This document shows, in pieces, positions 7,825 through 14,675 of a DNA stretch of 20,375 nucleotides. The DNA lies in assembly GCA_964565705.1 (NCBI GenBank), contig CAZMGD010000076.1:1-20375 (forward strand), written 5' to 3'. Below the pieces are notes generated by a model, which saw only the letters and a list, made by a program, of their open reading frames with translations, searched no databases and was not told the DNA's origin. The stretch comes from CAZMGD01 sp964565705. GTDB lineage: Bacteria > Actinomycetota > Acidimicrobiia > Acidimicrobiales > Ilumatobacteraceae. How positions within the stretch are numbered: the stretch's first letter is position 1; each line of letters opens with the position of its first letter. The position numbers were made by a program, and so were the translations under genes.

Positions 7825-8700
7825 ATGGTCGCGGCGCGGGTCAACGGGTTGACGTTGGAGTACGAGGTGACCGGCCAGGGCACGCCGCTCTTGCTGGTGC
7901 ACGGTCTCGGCACCCAGATGGTGCTGTGGCCCGAGCCGTTCGTGCAGATGTTCGTGGATCGGGGCTTCCAGGTCATCCGCTACGACAACCGCGACATCGG
8001 CCTGTCCACCAAGCTCGACGCGCCGGCGCCGACTCGGCGGGAGATGATCTCAGCTGCGGTGTTCCCCAAGCGGGCCCACGCCAGCTACCTCCTGGCGGAC
8101 ATGGCCGACGACGGGATCGCGCTGCTCGACCACCTCGGCGTGGATCGAACCCATGTGGTCGGCGTGTCGATGGGCGGGATGATCGCCCAGACCATGGCGA
8201 TCCACCATCGCCGTCGTGTGGCCAGCCTGACTTCGATCATGTCGAACACCGGCGACCGCCGCCACGGGCGGATCTCCGCCGCGATGCTGCGCAAGCTGCC
8301 CAAGGCGCTGGCCGACCCCGAACAGCGATCCGTCGAGCACGCGATCGAACGCAGCGTCGCCATGCACCAACTGCTCGGCGGTCCGCACTTCGAGGAGGGC
8401 CCGATGCGCGAGCTGTTCAGCCTCGCCGCCGAGCGTCACGTCGACATCGAGGGGACCGCGCGCCAGGCGATGGCGATCGCCGCCAGTCCGGACCGCACAC
8501 CCGGCTTGCGCACGCTCGAGCTCCCCACCCTGGTGGTGCATGGGTTGCTCGACCAGCTGGTGCTGCCATCTGGCGGCGTCGCGACCGCGAAGGCGATCAC
8601 CGGGTCTCGGCTGCTGGCGTTCCCCGACATGGCCCATGACCTTCCACGCGTGCGATGGCCGGAGATCGTCGACGCGATCGTCGCCAACACCCGGCGCTGA
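7825..8700 (+). CDS. Alpha/beta-fold hydrolase
   Basis: This 291-residue cytosolic hydrolase carries the full alpha/beta-hydrolase set: the oxyanion region LLLVHGLGT (22-30), the strand-turn motif VIRYDNRDIGLS (50-61), the nucleophile elbow GVSMGG with Ser115, a probable acid Asp243 in HGLLDQLV, and His271 in PDMAHDLP. The residues between the elbow and the acid form a helical cap. Relatives include esterases, lactonases, haloperoxidase-like and C-C bond hydrolases, so the substrate is open. The gene appears to have its own leaderless promoter. Its stop lies three bases before the dyad operator of the next operon, so it is probably a separate transcription unit, although readthrough is possible. 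Confidence 0.9.
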   Translation: MVAARVNGLTLEYEVTGQGTPLLLVHGLGTQMVLWPEPFVQMFVDRGFQVIRYDNRDIGLSTKLDAPAPTRREMISAAVFPKRAHASYLLADMADDGIALLDHLGVDRTHVVGVSMGGMIAQTMAIHHRRRVASLTSIMSNTGDRRHGRISAAMLRKLPKALADPEQRSVEHAIERSVAMHQLLGGPHFEEGPMRELFSLAAERHVDIEGTARQAMAIAASPDRTPGLRTLELPTLVVHGLLDQLVLPSGGVATAKAITGSRLLAFPDMAHDLPRVRWPEIVDAIVANTRR

Positions 8701-8703
8701 GGC

Positions 8704-8716
8704 AGAACACTGTTCT
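8704..8716. promoter_or_regulatory. 13-bp palindromic operator, copy 1 (probable TetR-family site)
   Basis: AGAACACTGTTCT is a perfect dyad around a central C. The same site, as its reverse complement, occurs at 14676-14688 beside the tetR gene, and the flanks also match (leading C and trailing CAG; 17 bp with only the central base differing). Here it lies in the 62-bp spacer before the cupin gene, covering the expected -35 region of the candidate promoter with -10 at 8726. It probably binds the regulator encoded at 14705-15382. Confidence 0.72.
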
Positions 8717-8725
8717 CAGCCGCGC

Positions 8726-8731
8726 TATCGT
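8726..8731 (+). promoter_or_regulatory. Candidate -10 element (TATCGT) of the cupin operon
   Basis: TATCGT fits TAnnnT and begins nine bases after the palindromic operator. A start site near 8738 would give a leader of about 25 bases that includes the GGGGGC ribosome site before the ATG at 8763. The position is inferred from spacing and no transcript data are available. Confidence 0.5.
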
Positions 8732-8762
8732 CGCGGTCACATCGACGACCTGGGGGCAAGAG

Positions 8763-9092
8763 ATGGCTGAACGAGTGCTGGGTGAGGTCGGGACGAAGAA
8801 GCTCTTCGAGAACGACCGCGTGGTCGTCTGGGAGATGCGGCTCGCGCCGGGTGAGAAGGAGCAGATCCACCGCCACGACCGCGACTACGTGATGATCCAG
8901 ATCAGCGGCGACCGCGTCGCTGCCGACTTCGAACCGGAGTCGCAAGGAACGTGGGCGTCGTTCGCCGGGCAGCGGCTCGAGGGTGACGTCGCCAACGGCA
9001 ACGTGCTGTTCGCCGAGAAGGGTGGCGTCGAATCGGCCGTCAACGTCGGTGACGAGGAGTTCTACGAGATCATCGTCGAGCTGAAGGACTGA
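8763..9092 (+). CDS. Small cupin-fold protein
   Basis: This 109-residue single-domain protein has the central cupin signature: LAPGEKEQIHRHDRDYVMIQISGD (about residues 28-51) supplies two metal-ligand histidines (HRH) and a nearby acidic residue. The second cupin motif is weak, ending in GDEEFYEIIVELKD. The ATG at 8763 is preferred over upstream in-frame starts because a G-rich ribosome site (GGGGGC) stands just before it and the frame upstream would cross the promoter and operator. It is the first gene of a three-gene operon with an acyl-CoA-synthetase-like protein and a 2-hydroxyacid dehydrogenase. Small cupins in such operons often act as isomerases, dioxygenases or ligand sensors. The actual reaction cannot be assigned. 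Confidence 0.83.
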   Translation: MAERVLGEVGTKKLFENDRVVVWEMRLAPGEKEQIHRHDRDYVMIQISGDRVAADFEPESQGTWASFAGQRLEGDVANGNVLFAEKGGVESAVNVGDEEFYEIIVELKD

Positions 9093-9099
9093 GCGGCGG

Positions 9100-10605
9100 G
9101 TGGAGCTGCTCGTCGGCGACGTCTTCGCCAACGCAGCACGAGCCGTACCGAACCGCACAGCCGTCGCCGCCGACGCCAACCGGCTGGACTTCTCCGCGCT
9201 CGACCAGCAGGCCAACCGGATCGCCAGGGCGCTCGCCGCGCTCGGCGTGACAGCTGGCGAGCGGGTCGTCACCTGGGCCGACAGCACGATCGATCTCGTG
9301 CCGGTCTTCGCCGGCGCGGCCAAGGCCGGCGCGGTGTTCGCACCGCTCAACGGGCGGCTGAGCCTCGACGAGGCAACCCCGGTGGCGGCGATGGCCAAAC
9401 CCGCGCTGCTGGTCGTCGACGGCCCCCGTGCCGCGGAGGCGCCGAAGCTGGCGGCAGAGCTCGGCGTCGACTGGTACGTCGCCGACACCGTGACGGAGGT
9501 CGCATCCGGCGGCCTCCCGTCGCTGGCGGCGACGATTGCCGGGCAACCCGGCGCCGACCCCGGCCGACCCGCTGCACTGGGAGAGGACGACCCGCACGTC
9601 ATCTTCTTCACCAGCGGCAGCACCGGGCGGCCGAAGGGTGTCGTGCTGTCGCACCGGGTCAGCGTGCTGCGATCCCACCCCGGATCGCAGCTCGAGCCAC
9701 GAGGTGCACTCGTGTGCCCGTTCCCCCTGTTCCACATGGCCGGCTGGACGCTCGGCATGCAGCAGTGGCACGCCCGCGACACGATCGTGCTCACCGCGCC
9801 CGACGGCCAGGCCATCCTCGACGCGGTCGATGCCCACTCGGCGACACGGGTGTACCTCATCCCGGCTGTCGCCCGGCGCGTGCTCGATCGGCTCGCCTCG
9901 CCCGACGGCGCGCACCACGACACCTCGAGCGTGCGCTTCGCCGACACCGGCACGTCGGCGACCCCACCCGAGCTGCTGCGCCAGATGGCTGCCGCGTTCC
10001 CGAACGCCGCCCTCCGGGTGTTCTACGGCTCGACCGAGACCGGCAACGTCGCCGCTCTGGAGCACCGCGACATGGACGATCGGCCGGGCAGCTGCGGCGT
10101 ACCGAGCCCGCTCGCCGAGGTGCGACGCGCTCCCGACGGTGAGCTACAGGTCCGCAGCGCCGTGATGTTCGACGGGTACTTCGACAACCCCGAAGCGAGC
10201 GCCGACGCGTTCGACGACGGCTGGTTCCGGACCGGCGACCGGGTCGAGGTCGACACCGACGGGTTCATGACGATCACCGGACGGGTGCACGACGTCATCC
10301 GCAGCGGTGGCGAGACGGTCGTGCCCGCCGAGGTGGAGCAGGTGCTGTCCACGCACCCCGACGTCGCCGACGTGGCGATCATCGGCATGCCCGATCCCAA
10401 CTGGGGCGAGGTCGTCTGTGCCGCAGTCGTTCCCGCTGGCGGGCGGGAGATCACCCTCGACGCGCTGCGCGCGCACTGCGCTGGTCTCGCCGCGCACAAG
10501 CATCCCCGGCAGCTGCTCGTGGTCGACGCCATCCCGCGCACCGCTGCGACCATGCAGGTCCAGCGCCGCCTGCTGATCGAGCAGGCGATGACCGCCCCTT
10601 CCTGA
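9100..10605 (+). CDS. AMP-dependent acyl-CoA synthetase-like protein lacking the A10 lysine
   Basis: This is a 501-residue member of the ANL superfamily (acyl-CoA synthetase, luciferase and NRPS adenylation domains), which activates carboxylates as acyl-AMP and then acyl-CoA. Core motifs are intact: A3 FTSGSTGRPKG (170-180), A5 YGSTETG (309-315), A7 WFRTGD (375-380) and A8 GRVHDVIRSGGE (394-405). The C-terminal A10 motif, usually PRTxTGKxQRR, reads PRTAATMQVQRR: it has one extra residue, and Gln486 stands where the adenylation Lys is expected. The protein may therefore be impaired in adenylation or work by a modified mechanism. The GTG start lies 7 bp after the cupin stop, so the genes are coupled. 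Length and motifs suggest a short- or medium-chain or aromatic acid ligase; the substrate is unknown. Confidence 0.9.
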   Translation: MELLVGDVFANAARAVPNRTAVAADANRLDFSALDQQANRIARALAALGVTAGERVVTWADSTIDLVPVFAGAAKAGAVFAPLNGRLSLDEATPVAAMAKPALLVVDGPRAAEAPKLAAELGVDWYVADTVTEVASGGLPSLAATIAGQPGADPGRPAALGEDDPHVIFFTSGSTGRPKGVVLSHRVSVLRSHPGSQLEPRGALVCPFPLFHMAGWTLGMQQWHARDTIVLTAPDGQAILDAVDAHSATRVYLIPAVARRVLDRLASPDGAHHDTSSVRFADTGTSATPPELLRQMAAAFPNAALRVFYGSTETGNVAALEHRDMDDRPGSCGVPSPLAEVRRAPDGELQVRSAVMFDGYFDNPEASADAFDDGWFRTGDRVEVDTDGFMTITGRVHDVIRSGGETVVPAEVEQVLSTHPDVADVAIIGMPDPNWGEVVCAAVVPAGGREITLDALRAHCAGLAAHKHPRQLLVVDAIPRTAATMQVQRRLLIEQAMTAPS

Positions 10606-10618
10606 GGAGACCCTGCAC

Positions 10619-11677
10619 GTGGCGACACCGTTGACGATCGCGATCATGTACCCCGACGCGTGGGAGGTGCGCCCGCGCGCCGAGCTCGACCGCGACCTCG
10701 ACATGCTGCGAGCGATCGCGCCCGGGATCGAGATCACCGACGTGCGCTACGTCGACCCCGACGACCTGCGCGTCCGGCGCAGCGCCGATCCCAAGGCGGA
10801 CCTGCGCGCCGAGGCACCGGACTTGACCGACGCGCAGCGCGACGCGCTCGCCCGTGCCGACGTCGCGCTCGCCCAGGATCTGCCGTTCGACGTGTCCACG
10901 CTCGCTCCACGGCTGCGGTGGGTCCAGTGCATGGGCGCAGGTGCCGGGCAGCTCGTCTCGGCCGGGCTCGCCGAGGGTGGGATCCGGCTCACGACCGCGG
11001 CGGGCAACAACGCGGTGTCGATCGCCGAGTTCGTGATCGGGCGGATCCTGACCCACTGGAAGCACGAGCGGGCGCTCGACGCCAGGCAGGAGCGGCACGA
11101 GTGGGCATCGCTGTTCGGTCGGGAGCTGGCCGGCGCGACCGTCGGCATCCTCGGCCTCGGTGCGATCGGCTCGCAGGTCGCCAAGCGACTGCGGGCCTTC
11201 GACGTCACGGTGCTTGCGACCCGCCGCAGCTTCGCGCCGGGCATGACGGCCCCCGACGTCGACGAGCTGTTCGGGGCCGGCGACCTGCACGACGTGCTCG
11301 GCCGCTGCGACGTGGTCCTGGCTGCCGTGCCCGAGACCCCGGAGTCGGTCGACACCATGGACGCCGCCGCGTTCGCAGCGATGCGGCCCGGCTCGTTCTT
11401 CGTCAACGTCGGGCGCGGCTCGTTCGTCGTCGAACCGGCGTTGATCGAGGTGCTCGAATCCGGCCACCTCGGCGGCGCCGCGCTGGACGTGGCTCGCACC
11501 GAACCGCTGCCGCCGGGCGACCCCCTGTGGGACGCGCCGAACCTCTACCTGTCAGGCCATTGCGCGAGCTCCGGCGACCGCTACTACGCCAACCTCTACC
11601 AGCTGTTCGCCGACAACGTCCACCGCTTCCTCGCCAATGAGCCGTTGCGCAACGAGGTGGATCTCTCCGTCTGGTGA
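10619..11677 (+). CDS. D-2-hydroxyacid dehydrogenase family protein (NAD(P)-dependent)
   Basis: This 352-residue enzyme belongs to the D-isomer-specific 2-hydroxyacid dehydrogenases, which interconvert 2-hydroxyacids and 2-oxoacids in the cytosol. The Rossmann motif GLGAIGSQVAKRL starts at 179 (GxGxxG 179-184). The catalytic residues are recognisable as Arg266 in NVGRGSFVV, Glu295 in RTEPLP and His314 in LSGHCASSG. The N-terminal 100 residues form the substrate-side lid domain. The GTG start follows the ligase stop by 13 bp, with GAGGAG as ribosome site. As last gene of the operon it ends in a long inverted repeat. Its 2-oxoacid product would be a natural substrate for the ferredoxin oxidoreductase encoded convergently next door. 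Glyoxylate/hydroxypyruvate or phosphoglycerate-type specificity is not excluded. Confidence 0.9.
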   Translation: MATPLTIAIMYPDAWEVRPRAELDRDLDMLRAIAPGIEITDVRYVDPDDLRVRRSADPKADLRAEAPDLTDAQRDALARADVALAQDLPFDVSTLAPRLRWVQCMGAGAGQLVSAGLAEGGIRLTTAAGNNAVSIAEFVIGRILTHWKHERALDARQERHEWASLFGRELAGATVGILGLGAIGSQVAKRLRAFDVTVLATRRSFAPGMTAPDVDELFGAGDLHDVLGRCDVVLAAVPETPESVDTMDAAAFAAMRPGSFFVNVGRGSFVVEPALIEVLESGHLGGAALDVARTEPLPPGDPLWDAPNLYLSGHCASSGDRYYANLYQLFADNVHRFLANEPLRNEVDLSVW

Positions 11678-11723
11678 GCGGCGCCAGTAGCGCCCGTTCG
11701 TCCTGACCCGGGGCGCCGCTCAC
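11674..11723. terminator. Long inverted repeat after the dehydrogenase gene (possible bidirectional terminator)
   Basis: GTGAGCGGCGCC (11674-11685) pairs perfectly with GGCGCCGCTCAC (11712-11723) across a 26-base loop. The stem contains the TGA of the dehydrogenase gene. It lies between convergent operons and has no U-tract, as is common for actinobacterial terminators. The role is inferred from position. Confidence 0.55.
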
Positions 11724-11733
11724 GTGGGCGCCT

Positions 11734-11753
11734 GAGCCCGGCGCGTCGGGCTC
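11734..11753. terminator. GC-rich hairpin in the convergent spacer
   Basis: GAGCCCG (11734-11740) and CGGGCTC (11747-11753) form a 7-bp stem with a six-base loop, immediately downstream of the larger repeat. It would also lie downstream of the oxidoreductase operon on the other strand. Probably part of a bidirectional termination region. Confidence 0.45.
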
Positions 11754-11764
11754 GCTTCGCTCGC
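11750..11764. repeat. Short intergenic motif, copy 1
   Basis: GCTCGCTTCGCTCGC is two GCTCGC units separated by three bases. Its reverse complement, with one mismatch, recurs at 17329-17343 in another spacer. The rest of the 174-bp convergent spacer, about 11765-11851, holds no gene I can support. Confidence 0.4.
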
Positions 11765-11851
11765 GCGGTGGCGGCTGCGGCGCCCGCGCACGTGTGCGTC
11801 ACCCGTCGCGGCAGTCACACGAACGAGGGCTACCGCCGGTGGCTCGCCGAT

Positions 11852-12646
11852 CTACGCATCTTTGAGCACGCCGACGGTGTGGACGGGCTCGATCGTGTCC
11901 TGGAGGTAGGCGGGGGCCGCCTGGGTCTCGACGAACCATCCGGTCGGGCACATCGTGAGGATCTCGACGAACGAGAACCCGGCGCCGGACAGCTGCACCT
12001 CGATCGCCCGCTGGATCATCCGCTTCGTCTTCGCCACGTTGCCAGCGGTGTTCACCGCGCCCCGCGCGACGAACGCGGCGCCGTCGAGCTCGGCGATGAG
12101 GTTGCTCAGCCGGATCGGGTGGCCGTGCTGCTCGGCGTCGCGGCCGTCGAGCGTGTTCTTCGTCCGCTGCCCGATCGTCGTCGTGGCCGTCATGTGCCCG
12201 CCGGTCTCGCCGAACACGCCGTTGTTGAGCATGATCGCGGTCACCCGCTCGCCTCGCGCCGCGGTGTGGACGACCTCCTGGAGGCCCTCGTTCACCATGT
12301 CACCGTCGCCCTGGATCGTGACCGCGACCAGATCGGGTCGCGCCCGCTTGACGCCGGTCGCCAGCGACGGGGCCCGACCGTGGAGTGCCTGGAGCACCTC
12401 GCAGTCGAGGTTGTTGGAGAACGCTGTGTAGCAGCCGATCCCGAACACGGCGATCGCCCGCTGGATCAGGTCGAGCTCGGCGATGACCTCCATCACCGAC
12501 CGCATCGCGATCGGTTCGCCACAACCAGGGCACAGGTTGTGCGCACCGACGTCGATCAGCCTCGGCGTGAAGTCGTCGACGAGCCGGGCCCCGCTCGCCG
12601 GCGGTGCCGAGGTGTCGATGACCGTGAGTCCTTCGATCCGCTTCAC
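11852..12646 (-). CDS. 2-oxoacid:ferredoxin oxidoreductase, beta (TPP-binding) subunit
   Basis: This is the 264-residue thiamine-pyrophosphate subunit of a 2-oxoacid:ferredoxin oxidoreductase, which decarboxylates a 2-oxoacid and forms acyl-CoA. Near the N-terminus CPGCG (39-43) is the family hallmark. The TPP/Mg motif runs from GDGD (113-116) to Asn141-Asn142 in IMLNNGVFGETGG. CPTGW near 233-237 is also characteristic. The length is normal for the separate-chain beta subunit of the KOR/VOR group. The GTG start at 12646 overlaps the alpha-subunit stop (GTGA), which implies coupled translation. It is the last gene of a four-gene operon (gamma, ferredoxin, alpha, beta). Substrate class is best judged from the alpha subunit, which looks VOR-like. 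Confidence 0.92.
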   Translation of the reverse strand: MKRIEGLTVIDTSAPPASGARLVDDFTPRLIDVGAHNLCPGCGEPIAMRSVMEVIAELDLIQRAIAVFGIGCYTAFSNNLDCEVLQALHGRAPSLATGVKRARPDLVAVTIQGDGDMVNEGLQEVVHTAARGERVTAIMLNNGVFGETGGHMTATTTIGQRTKNTLDGRDAEQHGHPIRLSNLIAELDGAAFVARGAVNTAGNVAKTKRMIQRAIEVQLSGAGFSFVEILTMCPTGWFVETQAAPAYLQDTIEPVHTVGVLKDA

Positions 12647-13746
12647 GACACGGCCTCCAGTTCCATTCCGAGGCGTCGGCCTGCAGCCTCCACCCGTGCG
12701 CGCACGATCGGCACCTCGAGGTCGGGGGCGATCCCGAACGCCGAGGAGTCGAGGCTGAGACGGCCGATGAACTCGACGGGCGCCCGCCCGAGCACAGCGA
12801 GTCGCACGTCGTCCAGCATCTGGCCGCGGTTGTTCTCGTAGACGGCGATGCCTCGGGCCTGCTCGGCGACGCTGGTGAACACCACCGACGGGAACGGGAA
12901 CAGCGTGATCGGGCGGATGAAGCCGACCCGGTGCCCCTCAGCGCGGAGCTGGCGTACGACGTAGCGGACGAACTTGGCCGGCGTGCCCCACGCGGTCACG
13001 ACCAGCTCGGCGTCGTCGAGGAACTCCGTCTCGACCATCGGCTCGACGTTGTCGATCATCACCTGCAGGTGCTGCCCGCACCGCTCGTAGTAGTCGGCCA
13101 TGTCGTAGCCCACGCCGTCGCGCTCCTTGAAGTCGCCGAGCGGCGACACGACCTTGGCCCGCCCGCTGCCGCCCGAGCTGCCGTCGAGCGCCCAGTCCTT
13201 GGCGGGGAGGTCCTCGTCGAACACGACCTCCCGGATCTCGACCGCAGCCTTCGTGTGGGCCAGGTAGTAGTCGCCGTAGAACAGCACCGGATTGCGCCAG
13301 CGGTCAGCGAGGTGGAACGCGTGCTGCACGAGCTCGGCCGCCTCCGGCACATCCATCGGGGCGAGCACCACCGTTCGGTAGTCGCCGTGGCCGCCGCCCC
13401 GTGTCGCCTGGAAGTAGTCGCCCTGGGCCCGGCCCATGTTGATCACCACCGCTGGGATGCGCGCCAGCGACATCTCCGAGATCGACTCCTGCATCAGCGA
13501 GAGGCCCTGACCGCAGGAGCCGGTCGCCGCCCGGCTGCCGGTGGCGGCCGCACCCCACGTCATGCCGATCGCCTCCAGCTCGCTCTCGGCGTTCATGCAC
13601 ACGCCACCGACAGCGGGCAGCCGCTTGGCCATGTGCTCGAGCACCTCGGTGAACGGGGTCATCGGGTAGCCGGTGAAGAAGCGGCAGCCGGCGGCCACCA
13701 TGCCGGCAGCGATCGCTTCCGATCCCTCCATGAACTCGCGTGTCAT
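12643..13746 (-). CDS. vorB: 2-oxoacid:ferredoxin oxidoreductase, alpha subunit (VorB-like)
   Basis: This is a 367-residue alpha subunit, which holds the pyrimidine side of TPP and shapes the 2-oxoacid pocket. Motifs seen are FFTGYPMTPFTEVLEHMAKR (23-42), ATGSCGQGLSLMQE (74-87), QGDYFQATRGGGHGDYR (108-124), FIRPITLFPFP (277-287) and YENNRGQM (303-310). The GDYFQAxxGGGHGDYR stretch resembles branched-chain-oxoacid (VorB) subunits more than 2-oxoglutarate ones. That is pattern memory and not a database result, so the symbol is tentative. The ATG at 13746 overlaps the ferredoxin stop (ATGA); frames open further upstream run through the ferredoxin gene and are rejected. It assembles with the gamma, ferredoxin and beta chains. 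Confidence 0.9.
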   Translation of the reverse strand: MTREFMEGSEAIAAGMVAAGCRFFTGYPMTPFTEVLEHMAKRLPAVGGVCMNAESELEAIGMTWGAAATGSRAATGSCGQGLSLMQESISEMSLARIPAVVINMGRAQGDYFQATRGGGHGDYRTVVLAPMDVPEAAELVQHAFHLADRWRNPVLFYGDYYLAHTKAAVEIREVVFDEDLPAKDWALDGSSGGSGRAKVVSPLGDFKERDGVGYDMADYYERCGQHLQVMIDNVEPMVETEFLDDAELVVTAWGTPAKFVRYVVRQLRAEGHRVGFIRPITLFPFPSVVFTSVAEQARGIAVYENNRGQMLDDVRLAVLGRAPVEFIGRLSLDSSAFGIAPDLEVPIVRARVEAAGRRLGMELEAVS

Positions 13747-14018
13747 GCCCGTTCGTGCTCCACGTGCACCACGATGGGCTGGTCGTACTTGTAGACCGCG
13801 AACACGAAGTCCGGGCAGATCTGCGAGCAGGCCTTGCACCCCGTGCAACCCGGCAGCAGCACGGGATATCGATAGCCGCGGGTGTTCAGCTCGTGGGTCG
13901 TCATGACGAGCACACGCGGCGGGCAGGCATCGATGCACAGATCGCAGCCCTTGCACGCCTCCGTGTCGATCACGAGGGTGCCGCGGGTGACGACGTCACG
14001 GTCGCCGGCGACGGTCAC
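13743..14018 (-). CDS. Two-[4Fe-4S] ferredoxin (delta) subunit of the 2-oxoacid oxidoreductase
   Basis: This 91-residue iron-sulfur subunit carries electrons from the TPP site to external ferredoxin. It has two complete CxxCxxCxxxCP clusters, Cys22-25-28-32 (CKGCDLCIDACP) and Cys58-61-64-68 (CTGCKACSQICP), with the linker GYRYPVLLPG between them. Each cluster's last Cys is followed by Pro, as in bacterial 2[4Fe-4S] ferredoxins. The GTG at 14018 overlaps the gamma-subunit stop (GTGA), and the ATGA at the 3' end overlaps the alpha-subunit start. The frame is open upstream, but that region is the gamma gene. Standalone delta subunits like this are usual in four-chain KOR/VOR/POR complexes. Confidence 0.92.
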   Translation of the reverse strand: MTVAGDRDVVTRGTLVIDTEACKGCDLCIDACPPRVLVMTTHELNTRGYRYPVLLPGCTGCKACSQICPDFVFAVYKYDQPIVVHVEHERA

Positions 14019-14596
14019 CGTGCCACCGCCCCGGCCGGCCAAGCGGGAACGGATCCGGCGATGACGGCGGCGTACCCGGCGCGCAGCGCCTCCTGGTTGA
14101 GACCCGCGTGCTGGCGACGGTACGGCGGCAGGGCCTCGACGACGGCGGCCTCGAGCGAGGCCAGCTCGACGATGCCCGTCGTCGACGCCAGGGCTCCGAG
14201 CATCACGAGCGAGGCGCAGATGATGTTGCCGACCTCGACGGCGATGTCGGTGGCCGGCACCTCGATCACCGTCGCCCTGCCGGCGGCGATCGGGTGCTCG
14301 ACGACCGACGTGTTCACGAACGCCACGCCATCGGGGCGGAGCTTGGCCAGCACCGGCGCAGCGTGTTCGTGGTGCATCACCAGGGCAGCCCACGTGGCCG
14401 GCGGCACCGGTGGTGCCGAGATCTCGCCGTCGCCGATCACGAGGCTGGCATCGGTGTTGCCACCGCGCATCATCCCGCCGTAGCTGCCGAACATCAGCAC
14501 GTCGCGATCCTCCGCGGTCGCCGCCCTGGCCAGCACGTCGGCGGCAAGCTGGATGCCCTGCCCACCGATGCCCGTCGCCATGACCTCACGTTCCAC
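14015..14596 (-). CDS. 2-oxoacid:ferredoxin oxidoreductase, gamma subunit
   Basis: This 193-residue gamma subunit contributes to CoA binding and the subunit interface. The N-terminal TGIGGQGIQLAADVLARAA (8-26) is the family signature, followed by GSYGGMMRGGNTDASLVIGD (37-56). I chose the GTG at 14596 because it gives the usual N-terminus (MEREV before the glycine motif) and has an AAGGGG ribosome site about seven bases upstream. An in-frame ATG at 14581 would trim five residues. It is the first gene of the operon, divergent from the TetR-family gene, with the palindromic operator about 80 bp upstream. Gene order gamma-ferredoxin-alpha-beta differs from some described KOR clusters. Confidence 0.9.
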   Translation of the reverse strand: MEREVMATGIGGQGIQLAADVLARAATAEDRDVLMFGSYGGMMRGGNTDASLVIGDGEISAPPVPPATWAALVMHHEHAAPVLAKLRPDGVAFVNTSVVEHPIAAGRATVIEVPATDIAVEVGNIICASLVMLGALASTTGIVELASLEAAVVEALPPYRRQHAGLNQEALRAGYAAVIAGSVPAWPAGAVAR

Positions 14597-14659
14597 GACG
14601 GTTCCCCTTCCGTGCTGCCGTACTGTGGCGGACCAGCGTCCCGATCCAGTACGACCAAC

Positions 14660-14665
14660 AGCGTA
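14660..14665 (-). promoter_or_regulatory. Candidate -10 element (TACGCT) of the oxidoreductase operon
   Basis: Read on the minus strand, TACGCT fits TAnnnT and begins ten bases after the palindromic operator, the same geometry as the cupin promoter. The operator would cover the -35 region. A start near 14653 would give a leader of about 57 bases. Confidence 0.4.
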
Positions 14666-14675
14666 CAGCAATTCC

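Noticed and set aside
12148..12158. GAGCGTGTTCT as a third operator for the TetR protein
   Set aside because: Only one TGTTCT half-site is present, with no matching left arm, and it lies within the beta-subunit coding region.
11768..12841. Plus-strand frame starting in the convergent spacer (MAAAAPAHVCVTRRGSHTNEGYRRWLADLR...)
   Set aside because: Beyond the first 28 residues it is antisense to the beta subunit. The spacer part looks protein-like, but no start signal or recognised family supports a gene; at most it could be a decayed remnant.
12643..13956. A longer alpha-subunit start upstream of 13746
   Set aside because: The extra residues come from reading the ferredoxin gene in another frame. 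The ATGA overlap at 13746 gives the normal N-terminus.
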